Origin: Cladobotryum mycophilum
Lineage: Eukaryota; Ascomycota; Sordariomycetes; Hypocreales; Hypocreaceae
Assembly: GCA_036429605.1 (NCBI GenBank)
Contig: JAVFKD010000016.1
Span: 1,550,001 to 1,614,000, forward strand
Reading direction: 5' to 3'
DNA: 64,000 nt
The position numbers and the translations under genes were made by a program. This document shows, one piece after another, positions 35,655 through 48,187 of this stretch. The notes beneath the pieces were generated by a model. The model saw nothing but the letters and a program-made list of their open reading frames with translations. It was not told the DNA's origin and ran no database searches. Numbering within the stretch: the stretch's first letter is position 1; each line of letters begins with the position of its first letter.

Positions 35655-37474
35655 TCACGGTATACACTCCTGCGACAAATCATCTGGCCAACATGGTGCA
35701 TCAACCCCATTGCCCCTTGTCCCAACGTTGAACCCAAGCTTCACAACCCCTTCCCACTCGGCCACTGGTTTCACGCATCGAATCTTCTTTTCTCCTAGTA
35801 TACCGGGCGCGCTTCGATCCTCAAAGAACTCGGGATTAAAGAGCCTCTTGCCGCCAGGTCCGTTTCGGAGACGCCAAAGTGTTTCGGGCAGCGTCACGCC
35901 GTTGTTGTGCCAGTGGTGATATATCGGTCTGCCATTCTCGGCCCACATGTGGTCAAAGACTTCGTCCGGATACGTCCCCACGGACTTGATGAGCCAAGTG
36001 CTATAATAGTTCAATGCCAGGTCAATGCAGTATGAGCCTCCTTTCTCGGCACGGCGTAGGAGGGCGAGTAGGATGGCGCATGAGCCTGCTATACCGGTAC
36101 AGTAGTCGCTGTGGGGGAAGATTGGCGTGACTGGTTCACCGTGGCCCATAGCTTGTCCAAATGAGTGACTGAGTCCAGTATTCTGCGTATGTCAGAAGAT
36201 GCAGTTGTGATTGTTGAAAGTTTAGGATGACTTACTGCATCGGCAATCTGCTGCCATCCACTTCTATCCTTCCACGGCCCATGCCATCCATAAGAGTTCT
36301 CTCGCACGTAGATGATGCCCCTCTCACGGTTCTCACACAACTTGAGTATATCATCCTGACCGAAACCATATTTGTCCAAGGCTCCAGGTCGATATCCCTG
36401 TACCACAACGTCGGCATCTTGAATTAGAGCTCTTAGCTTCTCCTGTCCTTCGGTGCTTCGAAGGTCAATGTGACAATTCCATTTTCCCCAATTCAAGTCC
36501 GCATGGAGAGCGCAGATATCTGGCAAATGAGCAGCTGTGCACCGCATTACGCTGGCACCGAGCTCAGCTAGACTACGGGTTATACATGGGCCTGCAATTA
36601 TGCGTGTCAAATCGACGACTTTGAGCCCGGCGAGTGGTCGAGAGGGGCCTGCCTGCGACGAAGCCAAGGGCCACCAAGAAGGCGATTGTTTCGGATTTTG
36701 CATATCATGTATCTCCCACAGACCGACATGTTGGTTTGCTTGACCATGTTCGGACTGCAAAAACTCGTCTACCGTGTAGCAAATTGTCCCGGCTTGCTTC
36801 GATTCATCTGTTCGGTGTTGCATCTCTTCGCTAGTGAGAGTGCCAAACGCTTTGAAGAAAGGCTTCAGACCCTCTTCATAACTTGCGGCCGTCATATCGG
36901 GTTCAAGGTCGATATTCTTGAGTGTTGTCATAGGGTCGAGCGAAGCGTGGGAGTGAAAGAACCGACCGTCCTCACAACGATAAATATTCGTCGCCAAACT
37001 GCGATGAATTGAAGAACTCATTCCATGTTTATCATAGCTCGGAAGGTATTTGAACAATGCCTCGTTTGCTTGTCTCAAGTTATCCGCTTTAATATTCTCC
37101 CCACCCTCCCCTGGATCGATAGTCCAGAGCATGGCTGAGAAGAGGAAAAGAGCGGCATGATCCGTTTTGATAGTGACTGACTGCGGTTTAATTCCGTAGC
37201 GGCGCTGGAGAAGAGCATTGACTATTGATGCTTCCAGTCCCTTTAAAGAGGATACAGCTTCGGCATATTTCCAGTTGACAGGAAGCGATGGGATATCCGA
37301 GCCAGTGAAGCGAATTGTACTCTCGTCTTGGGCCGTCACCTCCGGTGGTAAGTCTTTTGATATGAGGGGGTTTAATAGTATTCCATCTCTAAACACTCTT
37401 GCTGTTTCCTCCGGAACGGAGTAGGCTAGATGTTCGTCATTTGTCTTGTAATTCTCAACACTCTGAGAGGCCAT
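35655..37474 (-). CDS. Class III CoA-transferase (CaiB/BaiF family)
   Basis: This predicted acyl-CoA transferase of 588 residues is encoded by exons 36236-37474 and 35655-36182 with a 53-nt intron. The family core is clear: GLKVVDLTRIIAGPCITRSL, LAELGASVMRC, DLNWGKWNCHIDLRS, DADVVVQGYRPGALDKYG, GYCT-like and HSDYCTGIAGSCAILLALL. The N-terminal 220 residues (IRFTGSDIPSLPVNWKYAEA, then VTIKTDHAALFLFSAML) look like a degenerate first copy of the same fold, as in other fungal double-domain members. The start at 37474 (MASQSVENYK) is preferred over an in-frame ATG at 37591, which would add a basic and aromatic extension of 39 residues. Neighbours are two Zn2Cys6 regulators and, further off, an UNC93-like transporter. 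Substrate is unknown. Confidence 0.88.
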
Positions 37475-37999
37475 GGTGATTAATGTGGTGAAGAATTTGA
37501 TGCCGATGCATATCCAACTCTTCTTGTAGTTCAAAATATCTTGATTGATACATATACCAAAAAACCTTCTAGTCTTTGTCTTATTATTCATTGTTCTATC
37601 ATAAAAACCCTCTACGTATTGACCGTATTACGTCTTGCCGGACTGGGTGCCGCCCTCTGCGGACTGACATCCGAAGTGCTCTCAACAGCGGGGAGCAATC
37701 CGAGTAGGATAAAACTGTACAGTAATTTCTTCTTCCAGGTATTTTGATTGATAATTGATGAAATATCCCTGTAAGTACAGTCAGGAGGTGTCGGAAACTC
37801 CCCTAGTTGGCAACTAGGTGACTCGTTGCATTAAACCGAAGTCGACAACATAAGCCTAATGAATTATTCCGGTGAGGATAATGGGGGGACTAGGGTACGG
37901 ATTGGATAAACGATACGTGTCCGTGGATATTGAAGCGGGGAGGTACAGACAGCGCTGGTTGTGCAAAATGTGTAACACAGCCTGCTCACCACATCATGC
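37475..37999. other. Intergenic region, CoA-transferase promoter and regulator 3' end
   Basis: About 525 bases with no gene. It lies upstream of the CoA-transferase and downstream of the second Zn2Cys6 gene, which is on the same strand. Confidence 0.45.
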
Positions 38000-39881
38000 T
38001 TAGTCAATACCGATGCCCACGGAGTTCAAGGCCTCTGCACAGAACTGATATAGGTCGCTTCCTTCCAAGAAATCGATATCCAGTCGGATCCCCTCCGCAG
38101 GGGACATGATTTCTATAAGGACTGAGCTCCCAAACTCGGCGTGAGGTGACAGCCCCTTGAACTTGGAAGAAACCACGGATAATATCAGATTAGATTGTGA
38201 AAGCGATTGCGTAAGTCTAGGCTGCTTCTCGGGTATTCGTCCGCAGAGTGTCATTTGAAGGAGAGCAGCTTGGAAGGCACTGTAACCAGCGATCCAGGGC
38301 AGCATGAGCAGGGATGGCATTGTTTTCGGAATTGACTGCCAATGGTCAATGAGCAATCCGTTCCGGCTTGTAGTTATAGCCTCATTAGGGGCTAATCTTC
38401 TCAGGCTTTGAATTGCCAAGTGAAAGCCCAGTAGTGAAGGCATAAATTTCCGGGTCCTATCATCCCTTCCACTCTTGTCGTGCAGAACGTAGGCATCATA
38501 AGCACGGAGGAAGGCAGCGGCAGTATTACCCGGACTTTCAGAGAGCTCGTATGCCCAAGAATATATTCCTAGTGGTGTTAGGATATTATCCATAATCTCG
38601 GACGTGAGCGTTTGCGATGCATCAAATGAATGGGCTCTGCACTTAAACGTTATATCAGTATTTGGTGTGCTCATGGGCAAGCCCATTGCAGAGCTAATGA
38701 AACTATGGTCCACCCCAATTAGCATATTCGTTTCCATATTCTGAAATACGAGAGACGATACTTACAAATCTAGTGTGTATGCGGCTTTAAATATCCTCAC
38801 ACCTTCTGCCTCTTCCTTTTCGCCTCCAGCGCCAACTTGTAGGTGATGAAGGCCAAGAACAATGCAGACCTGCATCACAAGATCGATAAGCTGCCATGAG
38901 CTGCCGGTGGTTGGATCAAATAGAGAATAAATTGTAAATAGTATTAAAATTTGCGCCGTTTTTAATGACTCGTCGTATGAGAATTGCACTTCGGCGGCGC
39001 GGAGAAAATACTCTGCAGAATTGACAGTGTCCAAAACTGAAGATTGAGAAGGAAGAACAGCACCCATCGCAAGGACAAGATATGCCATAATCTGTTCCTC
39101 TGTGCCAGGGATTCGATTTTCCAACATGAGATTTAAGACATGCCGGATTTTGGGTTCATCTAGGACAGGGAATGTCGGGTGTATGTGAGAGAAGAAGTTA
39201 TCGGCATAGCGAGTGGTTGTCTCCTTTTCCAGACTTGATTCGTTGCCGTTATGTCTCGAGTTTCTTGAGTTTTTAGACGACGAGATAAGGCTCTTTCGAG
39301 ATTCATAGTTGAGAAAGCCACGGGGATCGCTGTTGTCGAGCTGAAGTGCCCTGCGGGTCATTTTCTCCAACCCATAGAGCTCGCCGCGGTACAGCGATAC
39401 TGTTTCCACCTCCTTGAGAACATTGAGATCAACAGTTTCAGGGGATTCTTCTCTGGCTGAGAGACTTGAGATGCTTCCATGCGCGGCGTGCGTTTGAGTC
39501 TCGGATCTCAAATCAGGGGAGACCCGAACCACTCCACCAGATTGGATCTGAGATACCTGAGCTTCTAGGCGGGCAACCTCCCTTTCGAGGCCTTCAATGA
39601 TACTGGTGATATATTTAGCGTTTCATGATTACCCATATCAGCAGGATGTTATGCTGACCCTTCCTGGCCCTCGGCATTTTTGGCAACAGACATGACACAT
39701 TCGAGTCCTCGCCTCACACAAAGCCCGCAGCGAGGAACCTGCCGATCACACTACAGGCTGTTAGATGTTGAAGTTCATGGGATTATCAGGATTTGACTTC
39801 TCATACTTTTCTTTTTCTCTGTCTACAATTCTGGCAAGCAAGGCTGTTGCGCGAAGCTGCATCATCACCAAGCTCGCTCAT
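38000..39881 (-). CDS. Zn2Cys6 fungal transcription factor
   Basis: A second Gal4-type regulator, 568 residues, has exons 39807-39881, 39659-39750, 38766-39602 and 38000-38702. Introns are 56, 56 and 63 nt, and the frame is kept throughout. Cys residues of the cluster are at 16, 19, 26, 33, 36 and 43 (CQNCRQRKRKC, RCGLCVRRGLEC). A coiled-coil linker follows (IIEGLEREVARLEAQVSQIQ), typical of dimeric cluster proteins. The fungal_trans domain includes HPTFPVLDEP and the helix-rich segment ending YTLDFFISSAMGLPM across the last intron. The donor of intron 2 is a weak GTCAGC. Sitting just upstream of the CoA-transferase on the same strand, it is a plausible local regulator, but this is inference. 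Confidence 0.88.
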
Positions 39882-40338
39882 AGTTTATGACAAACGAAAT
39901 TTGGCACACATGCGGTAGCGGTGATGTGATACAACGGGTGCAGGCGGTTACACTCCAAGTATTCTATGGCACAATCTCTTTCAAGATGCGATCCGCCAAG
40001 TCGGACAATGTTCCGAACGGGTAGCCCGCGTTGTAATGTCGTTCGTTGCCCACCTTTTGTGCGGCGGACGACTGAGTAGCTAGAAGACTGTGACTGATTC
40101 ATAAAATGGTATGATAAAAAAATAGATGCTGTGAGATGGTTATACTCCTAACAGGATGGGATTATGTTGACATGTATTTTAGAGGGTTTGAAGAGTAGCC
40201 AACTTCGGCTCGGATCAGCGCCCGCCACCGTGAAGCTCAAGGTAGCCGAGAAGAGGCTTGAGAGCTCATCGCCTCACTAAGATATATAGAGTCTAATTTC
40301 AAGTTGCCGGCCACCGGAGCCCAGCCTTACTTACGTAA
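39882..40338. other. Promoter of the second Zn2Cys6 gene
   Basis: No gene seen between the regulator start codon and tRNA-Cys. Confidence 0.45.
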
Positions 40339-40420
40339 GGTCCTTTAGCTCAGCGGTAGAGCGAGAGATTGCAGCTCTGCAGCTATCTCTAGGTCGTGTG
40401 TTCGATCCACACAGGGACCT
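40339..40420 (+). tRNA. tRNA-Cys (GCA) with a 10-nt intron
   Basis: The acceptor GGTCCTT pairs with AGGGACC, with one G-T pair and discriminator T, the identity base for cysteine. The D arm is GCTC AGCGGTA GAGC and the T arm is GTGTG TTCGATC CACAC. The anticodon stem AGAGA/TCTCT encloses 17 bases, so a 10-nt intron (about 40376-40385) after position 37 gives a normal seven-base loop with anticodon GCA. A T6 run follows at 40424. Confidence 0.93.
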
Positions 40421-41609
40421 TGTTTTTTGCCTTTTATTTGGCCAACCACTAAGGCTCTACATATTAACATGCCGTCACCATCCTCCTGATATTTGCAAAC
40501 ATCGCAAAAGACAAAGAGAAATTGGTAATAAATGAATATAGCGGGAAAGTAAAATATAAAATCGATGCTGTCATGCAGCCATTTTACTTGCAGGAAAGCA
40601 TACCAACATGATGGTTTTCTAGCCGGATTGATACAAGTTGCCTAAGCGGTGGCGATGAGGCATCGCCTGACTGAGAATAAGGCTGCATTTCAGGGTCCTC
40701 ACATGTTGCTTGTAGTTAGTTTTCGTTTGTCTCAGCGCATACTACCCAGTATTTTAGCAATTTGATTATTGGGTATTGATGAGGTGGTCATGGTAACGGA
40801 TACTAGTGTAAGCAAATATCTCTTGCGCATGAAATAACGAAAGGAATAAAGCAATTGAATAGTAACAAGATGTCTTCTTTATTTTTAGATGGAACTAGAT
40901 ATGAGATAAGGCCATCCATGGTCATGGTGCATGGTGATGGATCCAATGAGTGAAAAGTCAGGGTCCAAGACAAAAGAGTGTGCCATGTCCTACATCCTGC
41001 GATTAAACATGTGATTCCGATGGCCAAGCATTATCCCAGGTAAGACACTGAAATATCATGTCAATTACGACAGCCTTCGTGTGTATACATGTAGTCTACG
41101 TATGAGAAATAAAGACAAAACAAGACAAGCCATTGATAATCGACACTCTCTATTTTATCGAGGTTGCAAGGAAATGACCTCAAAATAGTGTCATGATGCA
41201 TCGCTTGAGTGCCCTGTAAATTACAAGCTTTGGCGCTATAACTTTTGCACTAGAACTGAACTGCGGGGCAACTCAACGCGTTCAGTCCACTGGCGGTTAC
41301 TGCTTTTTACCGCACTTGGTAGTGACGTTACCCCTCCATCGTCTTGGCCTTCGCCTGGGCTAAAACTGGGACTACTTGGACCGTCCGTCATTCCCTCCAC
41401 TCCAACCCATCCACTCCAACCCGTCCACTCCAACCCATTCCATTCCATGTCCGCCTTTGGCCTTGTCAGTTCCTCCCACCGTCCGCTCGTCCCGTCTGTC
41501 CGTCCACACGAAACAAAAATCCACTCTCTCCCCGTTCGGCATTGATAGACACGATCCCAACGAGACCCTGACTTGAAAGACAACGACAAGCGTCTACAAA
41601 CCGCCTGCC
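40421..41609. promoter_or_regulatory. Upstream region of snf1
   Basis: About 1.2 kb without a gene. A pyrimidine-rich leader from about 41330 to the start codon contains three 14-bp tandem units. The 5' part is AT-rich. Confidence 0.45.
41397..41438. repeat. Three 14-bp tandem repeats in the snf1 leader
   Basis: Three head-to-tail copies of CCACTCCAACCCAT with a single A/G difference in the middle copy, about 170 bases before the snf1 start codon. Confidence 0.9.
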
Positions 41610-43920
41610 ATGGCTCCTCGAGGCTTCGAGGACGAGGAGCTCACCATCTCCATGTCGTCGACACATGTTCGACGCCCACAAGAGGTCCCGAGATCGCCCA
41701 GACCGATAATCCGGGTCAATGCCGGTGATCCCCCACCGCAGCAGAGGGAAAAGTCAAAGGCAGAGCAGCGCATAGGCGCATACAAAATCATCCGGACGCT
41801 GGGAGAGGGTTCGTTCGGCAAAGTCAGACTGGCTGTTCACAATGGCACAGGCCAGCAGGTTGCTCTCAAGATTATTGCGAGGAAGAAGCTCATCAGTCGC
41901 GACATGGCTGGTCGAGTCGAGCGAGAGATTGAATATCTTCAACTACTGCGTCACCCACACATCATCAAATTGTATGCTCAACGTCTACCATGCTTGTCAC
42001 GATTGCCTCAGTCTGACTCTGACTAACACCTCATTTACACAGGTACACCGTCATCAAGACCCCGGCCGAGATTATCATGGTCCTCGAATATGCAGGCGGC
42101 GAACTGTTTGACTACATTGTCCAAAATGGCCGAATGAAGGAATCCGAAGCCCGTCGTTTTTTCCAGCAGATGATATGCGCCGTCGAATATTGCCATCGCC
42201 ACAAGATTGTCCACCGAGATCTCAAGCCGGAAAATTTACTGCTTGACGAAAACCTAAATGTCAAGATCGCCGATTTTGGTCTAAGCAACATCATGACAGA
42301 CGGCAACTTTCTCAAGACGAGCTGCGGTAGTCCCAACTATGCTGCGCCCGAGGTTATTGGCGGAAAGCTCTATGCTGGATCCGAGGTGGATGTATGGAGC
42401 TGCGGTGTTATTCTCTATGTTCTTCTAGTCGGGCGACTACCCTTTGACGACGAACACATCCCAAGTCTCTTTGCAAAGATTGCTCGAGGAACATATAGCA
42501 TACCGCAGTGGATGCCTTCTGGAGCTGCGAGTCTGATCAAGAGGATGCTGGTGGTGAATCCGGTTCAACGTGTCACAATTGAGGAAATTCGCCAAGACAC
42601 CTGGTTCAACATTGACCTGCCGGCCTACCTAGCACCTCCTGTGGAGGAATTCTTCCACACCGGAGTCGACCCCAATAAAGCCATCAAGAAGAGCGACATT
42701 GCGCCAAATGCCCCCGAGAAAGTCCAGGAGAAACTGCACAATGAAGTAACGGAGAAGATTAGTAAGACCATGGGTTATGGTAAGACTGATGTCGAGGAAG
42801 CTCTGCAATCAGAAGAGCCATCCGCTATCAAGGATGCCTACATGATTGTCAGAGAGAACAAGCTTATGGAAGTCAATAGTGAGTTGGACCATTTCTTCTC
42901 CTTATCTTCAACGCCACTAAACAGATTATAGATAATCCTGAGGGGGTATGGAAGGAGAAGATAGCCCGATTGTGAGCCTATCCTCGGCACGATCGGCCAT
43001 CTCCCCTGGAGGCACCGCACCGCGTCCCTATGTTAACAAGGTTGGTATTCTGCCGAGCAGTCTGCCAGCCTACCATAAAGACTATATGGAAAGAGAGAAG
43101 AATGGCGGCGATCATGACATTGGGCCTCTTACCAACGTTGATGAATTCCCAGCCTCTCGAACAGACGCCGAGAAGGAAGAGTTGGCGCGACGCCTAAATC
43201 CCCACGCACGATCCCAACTTCGCATGGACGACGCGACCAAACGCCCTCAAGGGATGACACCAATCAATCCACCCAAGAAGCCAAAGCCGGTCCGTTGGCA
43301 ATTCGGTATTCGATCCCGTAACGCACCTTGGGAAGCCCTCCTCTGCATCCACAAGGCGCTACATAAGCTTGGCGCAACGTATGTTCCTGATGAGGACTAT
43401 GCACAAGTGCATGGCAAGGGTGATGAGGCTGCTAGCGGCAACGGCAGCTTTGCAGAAGGCTTTGATGGTGGTGCTCCGCTAGATCGCGAGTCAAGCAGCC
43501 ATTCAACAGACCCTACTAAGAGGTATAAGCTGCCGGCTGATCCATGGCATATTCAGGTCAGATGGCCATCAACAGGTAGGTTTTCTGTGATATTTTGAGC
43601 CATGCCGGGAATATGAAAGCTAATATCAATATACAGATATCCAAAGGAGTGCACAGAGTAGCCCTGAAGCCGAAGACAGCACGGGAACACCCGACAGTTT
43701 CCACGTATTCTCGCCGGGGAACTCCAAGAAGGATTTCGTCGCATTACATATGGACATTCAGATCTACGAAATGGAACAGGGCGTATACCTGGTCGACTTT
43801 AAGTGCTCTGGTTACGAGACCTCCGAGGGACGACTCCTAGAGGAAAAGGAGGTGACGAGCCCATTCCCGTTCCTGGACAGGGCGGCGAAATTGATTATGC
43901 AGTTGGCAGAAGCTGACTGA
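41610..43920 (+). CDS. snf1: Snf1/AMP-activated protein kinase catalytic subunit
   Basis: This is the kinase that releases glucose repression and senses energy state. Exons are 41610-41971, 42043-42878, 42932-43575 and 43637-43920, with introns of 71, 53 and 61 nt. The corrected length is 708 residues. The kinase domain starts IGAYKIIRTLGEGSFGKVRL, with ATP-binding Lys87, HRDLKPEN at 178-185, DFG at 198-200 and activation-loop Thr213 in KTSCGSPNYAAPEV. A UBA-like autoinhibitory segment follows (TEKISKTMGYGKTDVEEAL), then a linker and the C-terminal beta/gamma-binding domain (PKPVRWQFGIRSRNAPWEAL, VYLVDFKCSGYE, FLDRAAKLIMQLAEAD). The G run at 42942-42946 is one base short; adding one G restores a single frame of 2127 nt. 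It is convergent with icl1. Confidence 0.95.
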
Positions 43921-44528
43921 GAGTGCCCACCCCGGGATATTTATTTGAGTGATGAGAGCGGGAACTGGTAGTAAAAATAAAGAGAGAAAGAGAGAAAAAA
44001 ACACAAATTTGTTCCATATTTCCTTTTTTTTTTTGTCAAACTTGGGGGATGGATTGTATTAATTCCAACGATGGAGTCGGCATATATGGAATCGGCTGCT
44101 GATGGACAGGGCAACATGGCCATGTTCAGGGCTTTTGGCGCAAAGGGTTACTAGAATAAGGGGGGTTTTGCTGCATTAGCTATGCTTTCCGATGAGGGAG
44201 GAAGGAAAGAAGTCGACTTTTGATTCGATCTATATACCAAATCTCATGAACAAGTATTCGTATTACCTTGCGATTTCTCACATGATTTGGATGGCAAAGA
44301 TTTATTGTTTTAAAATAAAATAAAATGTTAACAATATTTCAGTCTTCCTATCTAAATGCTGTATCGTGACAAAAGATATACGTATCATGCGTAAATTATA
44401 CAAAAAAAAAGGGGGAGCCAACTTTTTAACCCTGTCCTTGGCAAAAAGACATTTATATATACCAACCACCCCCCTCCTTCTCTTACAGATTTTCTTCCAA
44501 GAAAAAGCGAAATGAAGAAGAAAACAGT
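43921..44528. other. Convergent 3' region of snf1 and icl1
   Basis: 608 bases, AT-rich, with several A/T runs expected in 3' UTRs. No gene seen. Confidence 0.5.
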
Positions 44529-46416
44529 TTAGTGGAACTGATCTTCTGTCACACCCTTACCCATGGCAGCCGTCGAGCTCACACCACCGGTGACCATCTT
44601 CTGCAGCTCATCGACGTAGGTGGCTCCACTCCACTTCTGGTGCTTCACCACGTCCACGCCCGTCTCCATCTCGGGCTCCTGGACGAGCTCACCGTAGGCG
44701 CGCATGCCCTGCAGGGAGTAGGCCTTGGCGAACTGGTCGCTGATGAGGGCGGTGGTGTGCAGGCCCGCGAGGGTGATGAATTGCCAGCAGTAGCCGAGGC
44801 TGGCGAGACGGCGGATGTAGGTCTCCTGCTCGGTGCGGGGCATGGCGGTCTTCCAGTTGAATGAGGGGGAGAGGTTGTAAGCGAGCCTAGAAAAGAGGGA
44901 TTTGTTAGTGAACGGGGTTTCCCTTGTATTCAGGGGATTTCAGGGGCTTACTTCAATTCGGGCCAGACGGCGTGAACACCATCGGCAAACTCCTTGGCCT
45001 GAGCAAAGTCGGGCAGCTTGCTCTCCATCCAGACGGCATCGCAGTAAGGTCCGTAAGCAATAGCACGGTTAATAGCGCAGTCACAGCCGCCCTTCAAGCG
45101 GTAGTAACCCTCGCGAGTTCGGGGGAGTCCCAGTCAAAGGATACCTCAACACCAAGACCGCGGGCAATGGCGCGAGACTCGAGGTTGCTCTTGCCCTTCG
45201 CCTGAGCGAGGTACTGGCTCTTGATCTTGGAGGCGTTGGCGTGAGATCCAGCGTTGATAGCGTCGATGACGGCATCGTCGAAGCGCTTAAGGCCAGCGGC
45301 AGCGATCCACTCGTCCTCGATGCGTTGGAGCTCGTCACCGCGCTTACCGCTCTGCTCAGCGGCAACCATGAGGTCGTTGAGGGGCTGGAGCTTGGGGTTA
45401 GTGGAGCCGAGGATGAAGGCGTGGTCGCGGGGGTCGATGGTGGTGGAGATGAGGGTGGCAGCTTCGGCATCGGTACGGGCGACGGCAATGAGGTCGGTGC
45501 CTATGGATTATTAGCCATTGAACATGTATAACAAATGGAATACGATTGGTTGACTTACCCATGATATCGGCCTGGGCACGGATGGCAACCAGACGGCTAA
45601 TGTGCTCGCTAATAGGAACAAGAACCTTGCCAGCCATGTGGCCACACTTCTTGGTACCAGGAGCCTGATCCTCAATGTGAATACCAGCAGCACCCTTCTC
45701 AATGAAGAGCTTGGTGAGCTTCATGACGGCAGTCAGACCACCGTGACCGGTATCAGCATCAGCAATAATAGGTCGCAGGTAGTCGACGTTGGCCAGGCTG
45801 GCACGCTGAGCCTTGGGCACGCTGAGGCGCTCCTGGCGCTGCTTACGGTCATGGAAGAGCTGGGCCATGAAGAGGTGGCCGACCTTGTTGGGGACGGTGG
45901 TCTAGATGGAGATGTTAGATGGTACTTGATAATTGAGCGTCATTAGAAGGTCTTACGTAGGGGTAATCAGCCAGATCAGGGCCGGGCTCGTCCGAGGCAG
46001 AGGCAGTAGACGATGATTGCCAGCCAGAGACGTAGACGGTGTCGAGGTACTTGGCCATCTGAGTGACCATTGTAGGTTCTAAGCAGCCATAGGTGTAGCT
46101 AGCATCCTTGTTCTGTAGGGCAACCATGTTAGCTCCGTGGCATTCATTGCATCTACTGCAAGTGTACCAATGATTCGATTCTTACCTTGAACCGACCCTC
46201 GAGAATTTCCCACAGCTTCTTGGACTGGGCGTTGCTGGCATAGTCGATCTTGAGGTGGCCTCGCTTGGAGACAATCTGCTCGGCAGTAAAGGGTCGCTTG
46301 GTGTATCTCCATCGTGACTCGCCCCACCAGGCCTTGACCTGCTCGATCTCCTTGGCGAAGAGCTCGTCTTCAATGTCCGGGTTGACAGCCGGGTTAACCA
46401 TGTTGTTGGAAGCCAT
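44529..46416 (-). CDS. icl1: Isocitrate lyase
   Basis: Isocitrate lyase splits isocitrate to glyoxylate and succinate in the glyoxylate cycle, needed for growth on acetate and fatty acids. Exons are 46186-46416, 45957-46112, 45559-45901, 44952-45500 and 44529-44886, with introns of 55-73 nt. The corrected product is 545 residues, the usual length. The signature KKCGH is at about residues 213-217. Other conserved blocks are RPIIADADTGHGG, IHIEDQAPGTKKCGH, LIAVARTDAEAATL and GYCWQFITLAGLHTTALISD. The C-terminus is EDQFH, not a classical SKL signal. The G run at 45121-45125 is one base short; adding it gives WDSPRTREGYYRLKGGCDCA and restores the phase of the last intron. Expression is expected to be glucose-repressed through Snf1, which happens to be the next gene. 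Confidence 0.96.
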
Positions 46417-48187
46417 GGTGAAGATGTGTAGTGTATAAAGTAGGGTGGTATATGTGCGTAGGTGGTGGTGGTATGAGGTGAAGATGTATGTAAGTGTAGG
46501 TGATGTTGGAGGATGTCAACAAACACCAATGGGTATCCAATTGATGAGATTATAGAGGAGAGGATGATAAAGAAAAAAGATTTCACAATAGAAAGGCATG
46601 ATGCATGGTGGCAGACGACGTCTATTAGTATGTATACGCCATATTGGCCCCAAGACTCACGGCCTCGGAACTTGGAGCGCCTCGCTCGTGAGCCGGAAGG
46701 GCCCGGTCATCTCTGTCTAGGTGAAAGAAGCAAAACAAGCCCATGAAGGAAGCTTCAGCAATCGCTTTGGTCAGTGGCCTCCCGGGGGCGTGTCCGCAAT
46801 GGCTCGTGTCGTGTGCGTGTGCGTGTGTGTGTGGCGATGGGATCCATGGGAATGGGCCAAAAGGCACGCGCCTCACAGCATCTCCTGCCCTAGGTGCTGT
46901 GCTATACTGGACTGTAATACTGGCCCATCAGCCGAGCAACCAGTTCAAAATAGTGACGTCGCGGCTACAGCTCGGCTCAAAGGGTTAACCGGAAAGATGG
47001 TTGGCAGCTGGGGAAGCGGGAGGAGGGGGAGAGCCACATTGGCCGAGGTGCCGAAAGAGGTTATTGATCGTTGGCGTTGTCTCGTCTTTGTCTAGGTCGT
47101 CTCGTCTCCAACTGCCTGCCCTGGCGCCTGCCCTGGCGCCTGCCACTCTCTCTCCATCTCCCCGCACTGCACTCCGAGAGAGCCTCTGGGTACAAGATAC
47201 ACGACTTACCCCAACATCAAACCGTGACCTGTCAAACATCAGCCTCATCAATTCCCATGTCTCTAATTTTTGAGTATAAACATTCAGCAGAATAACCTCA
47301 ATAGCATAAAACAAAAACATTCCATGAACTGCTGCTTCTCGTATACAATTTTTTATCCCCCTGCAGTGGCAAAACTCCCTGTCCTCGGCCTCTGGTCCGC
47401 ATGTACCGATACGTACCGCCCTTCACCCCCCAGTCACCTTCGGATTCTGGTCCGCCATCTCAGCCCAGCCCCATACGTTGCCCCGTCTCCACAAAAAACA
47501 TCATCCTCACGGCTCCGGCGCAACGGAGAGCAACGGCCTTCACATGTGAAATGGACCGGATCCAGACGTCCTCAAACAAGAACCGTTTTACGATCCGATC
47601 CGTGTACGTTTATCCATGTCTTTGCTCTCGTGAACCGTACCCAAGTAATGAATTGTATTTGAATCGCCATGATCAAACTCATACATCCAGATTCAAGTCG
47701 TCTAGTTCCTCCCTGGAATTAACATCATTGCATCACACAGATACATGTCTCGGTGTCAACTCCCCCTGCATGAGCCATGAGCATCAAGTCCGAGCTAACC
47801 CAGCCTTGCCAGCTCTCCATCTTCCCGCCGCCGCCACCAGGGGATACAATCACATGGCAGCAACAACTTCCTGAACACTCCCTCCCCTGAACAAGTCCAT
47901 GCCATGCACCCAATTTTTCGACATGTGGTTGACCCCCAGAAACAACACATTTATTTTGCTTTATTACTTTAGTCAGCTGCCATATGCCATCTGCATCGGC
48001 GGACCTGGTCCAACCTTTCTATCTGTACTTTGCCATGTCTGCCATCCAGAGCCTTGTCCATCCATTCGGCCCAGTGAATTACCCATAATATGTCCCAGCT
48101 TCGTCCTCCACTGCCTTGAAGCTAATCGTCTGACAACGTTGTAGAACGCCCACCTTTTTTATAAGCCATTCTTCATTAGCTATCCCT
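46417..48187. promoter_or_regulatory. icl1 promoter and nth1 3' region
   Basis: About 1.8 kb with no supported gene. A CTGGGG near 47010 fits the CreA repressor consensus SYGGRG, but such short sites are common by chance. The stretch next to 48187 should contain the nth1 3' UTR. Confidence 0.4.

Noticed and set aside
37475..37591. Longer CoA-transferase start at 37591
   Set aside because: The added 39 residues are Lys- and aromatic-rich and unlike the family; the Met at 37474 gives a normal N-terminus.
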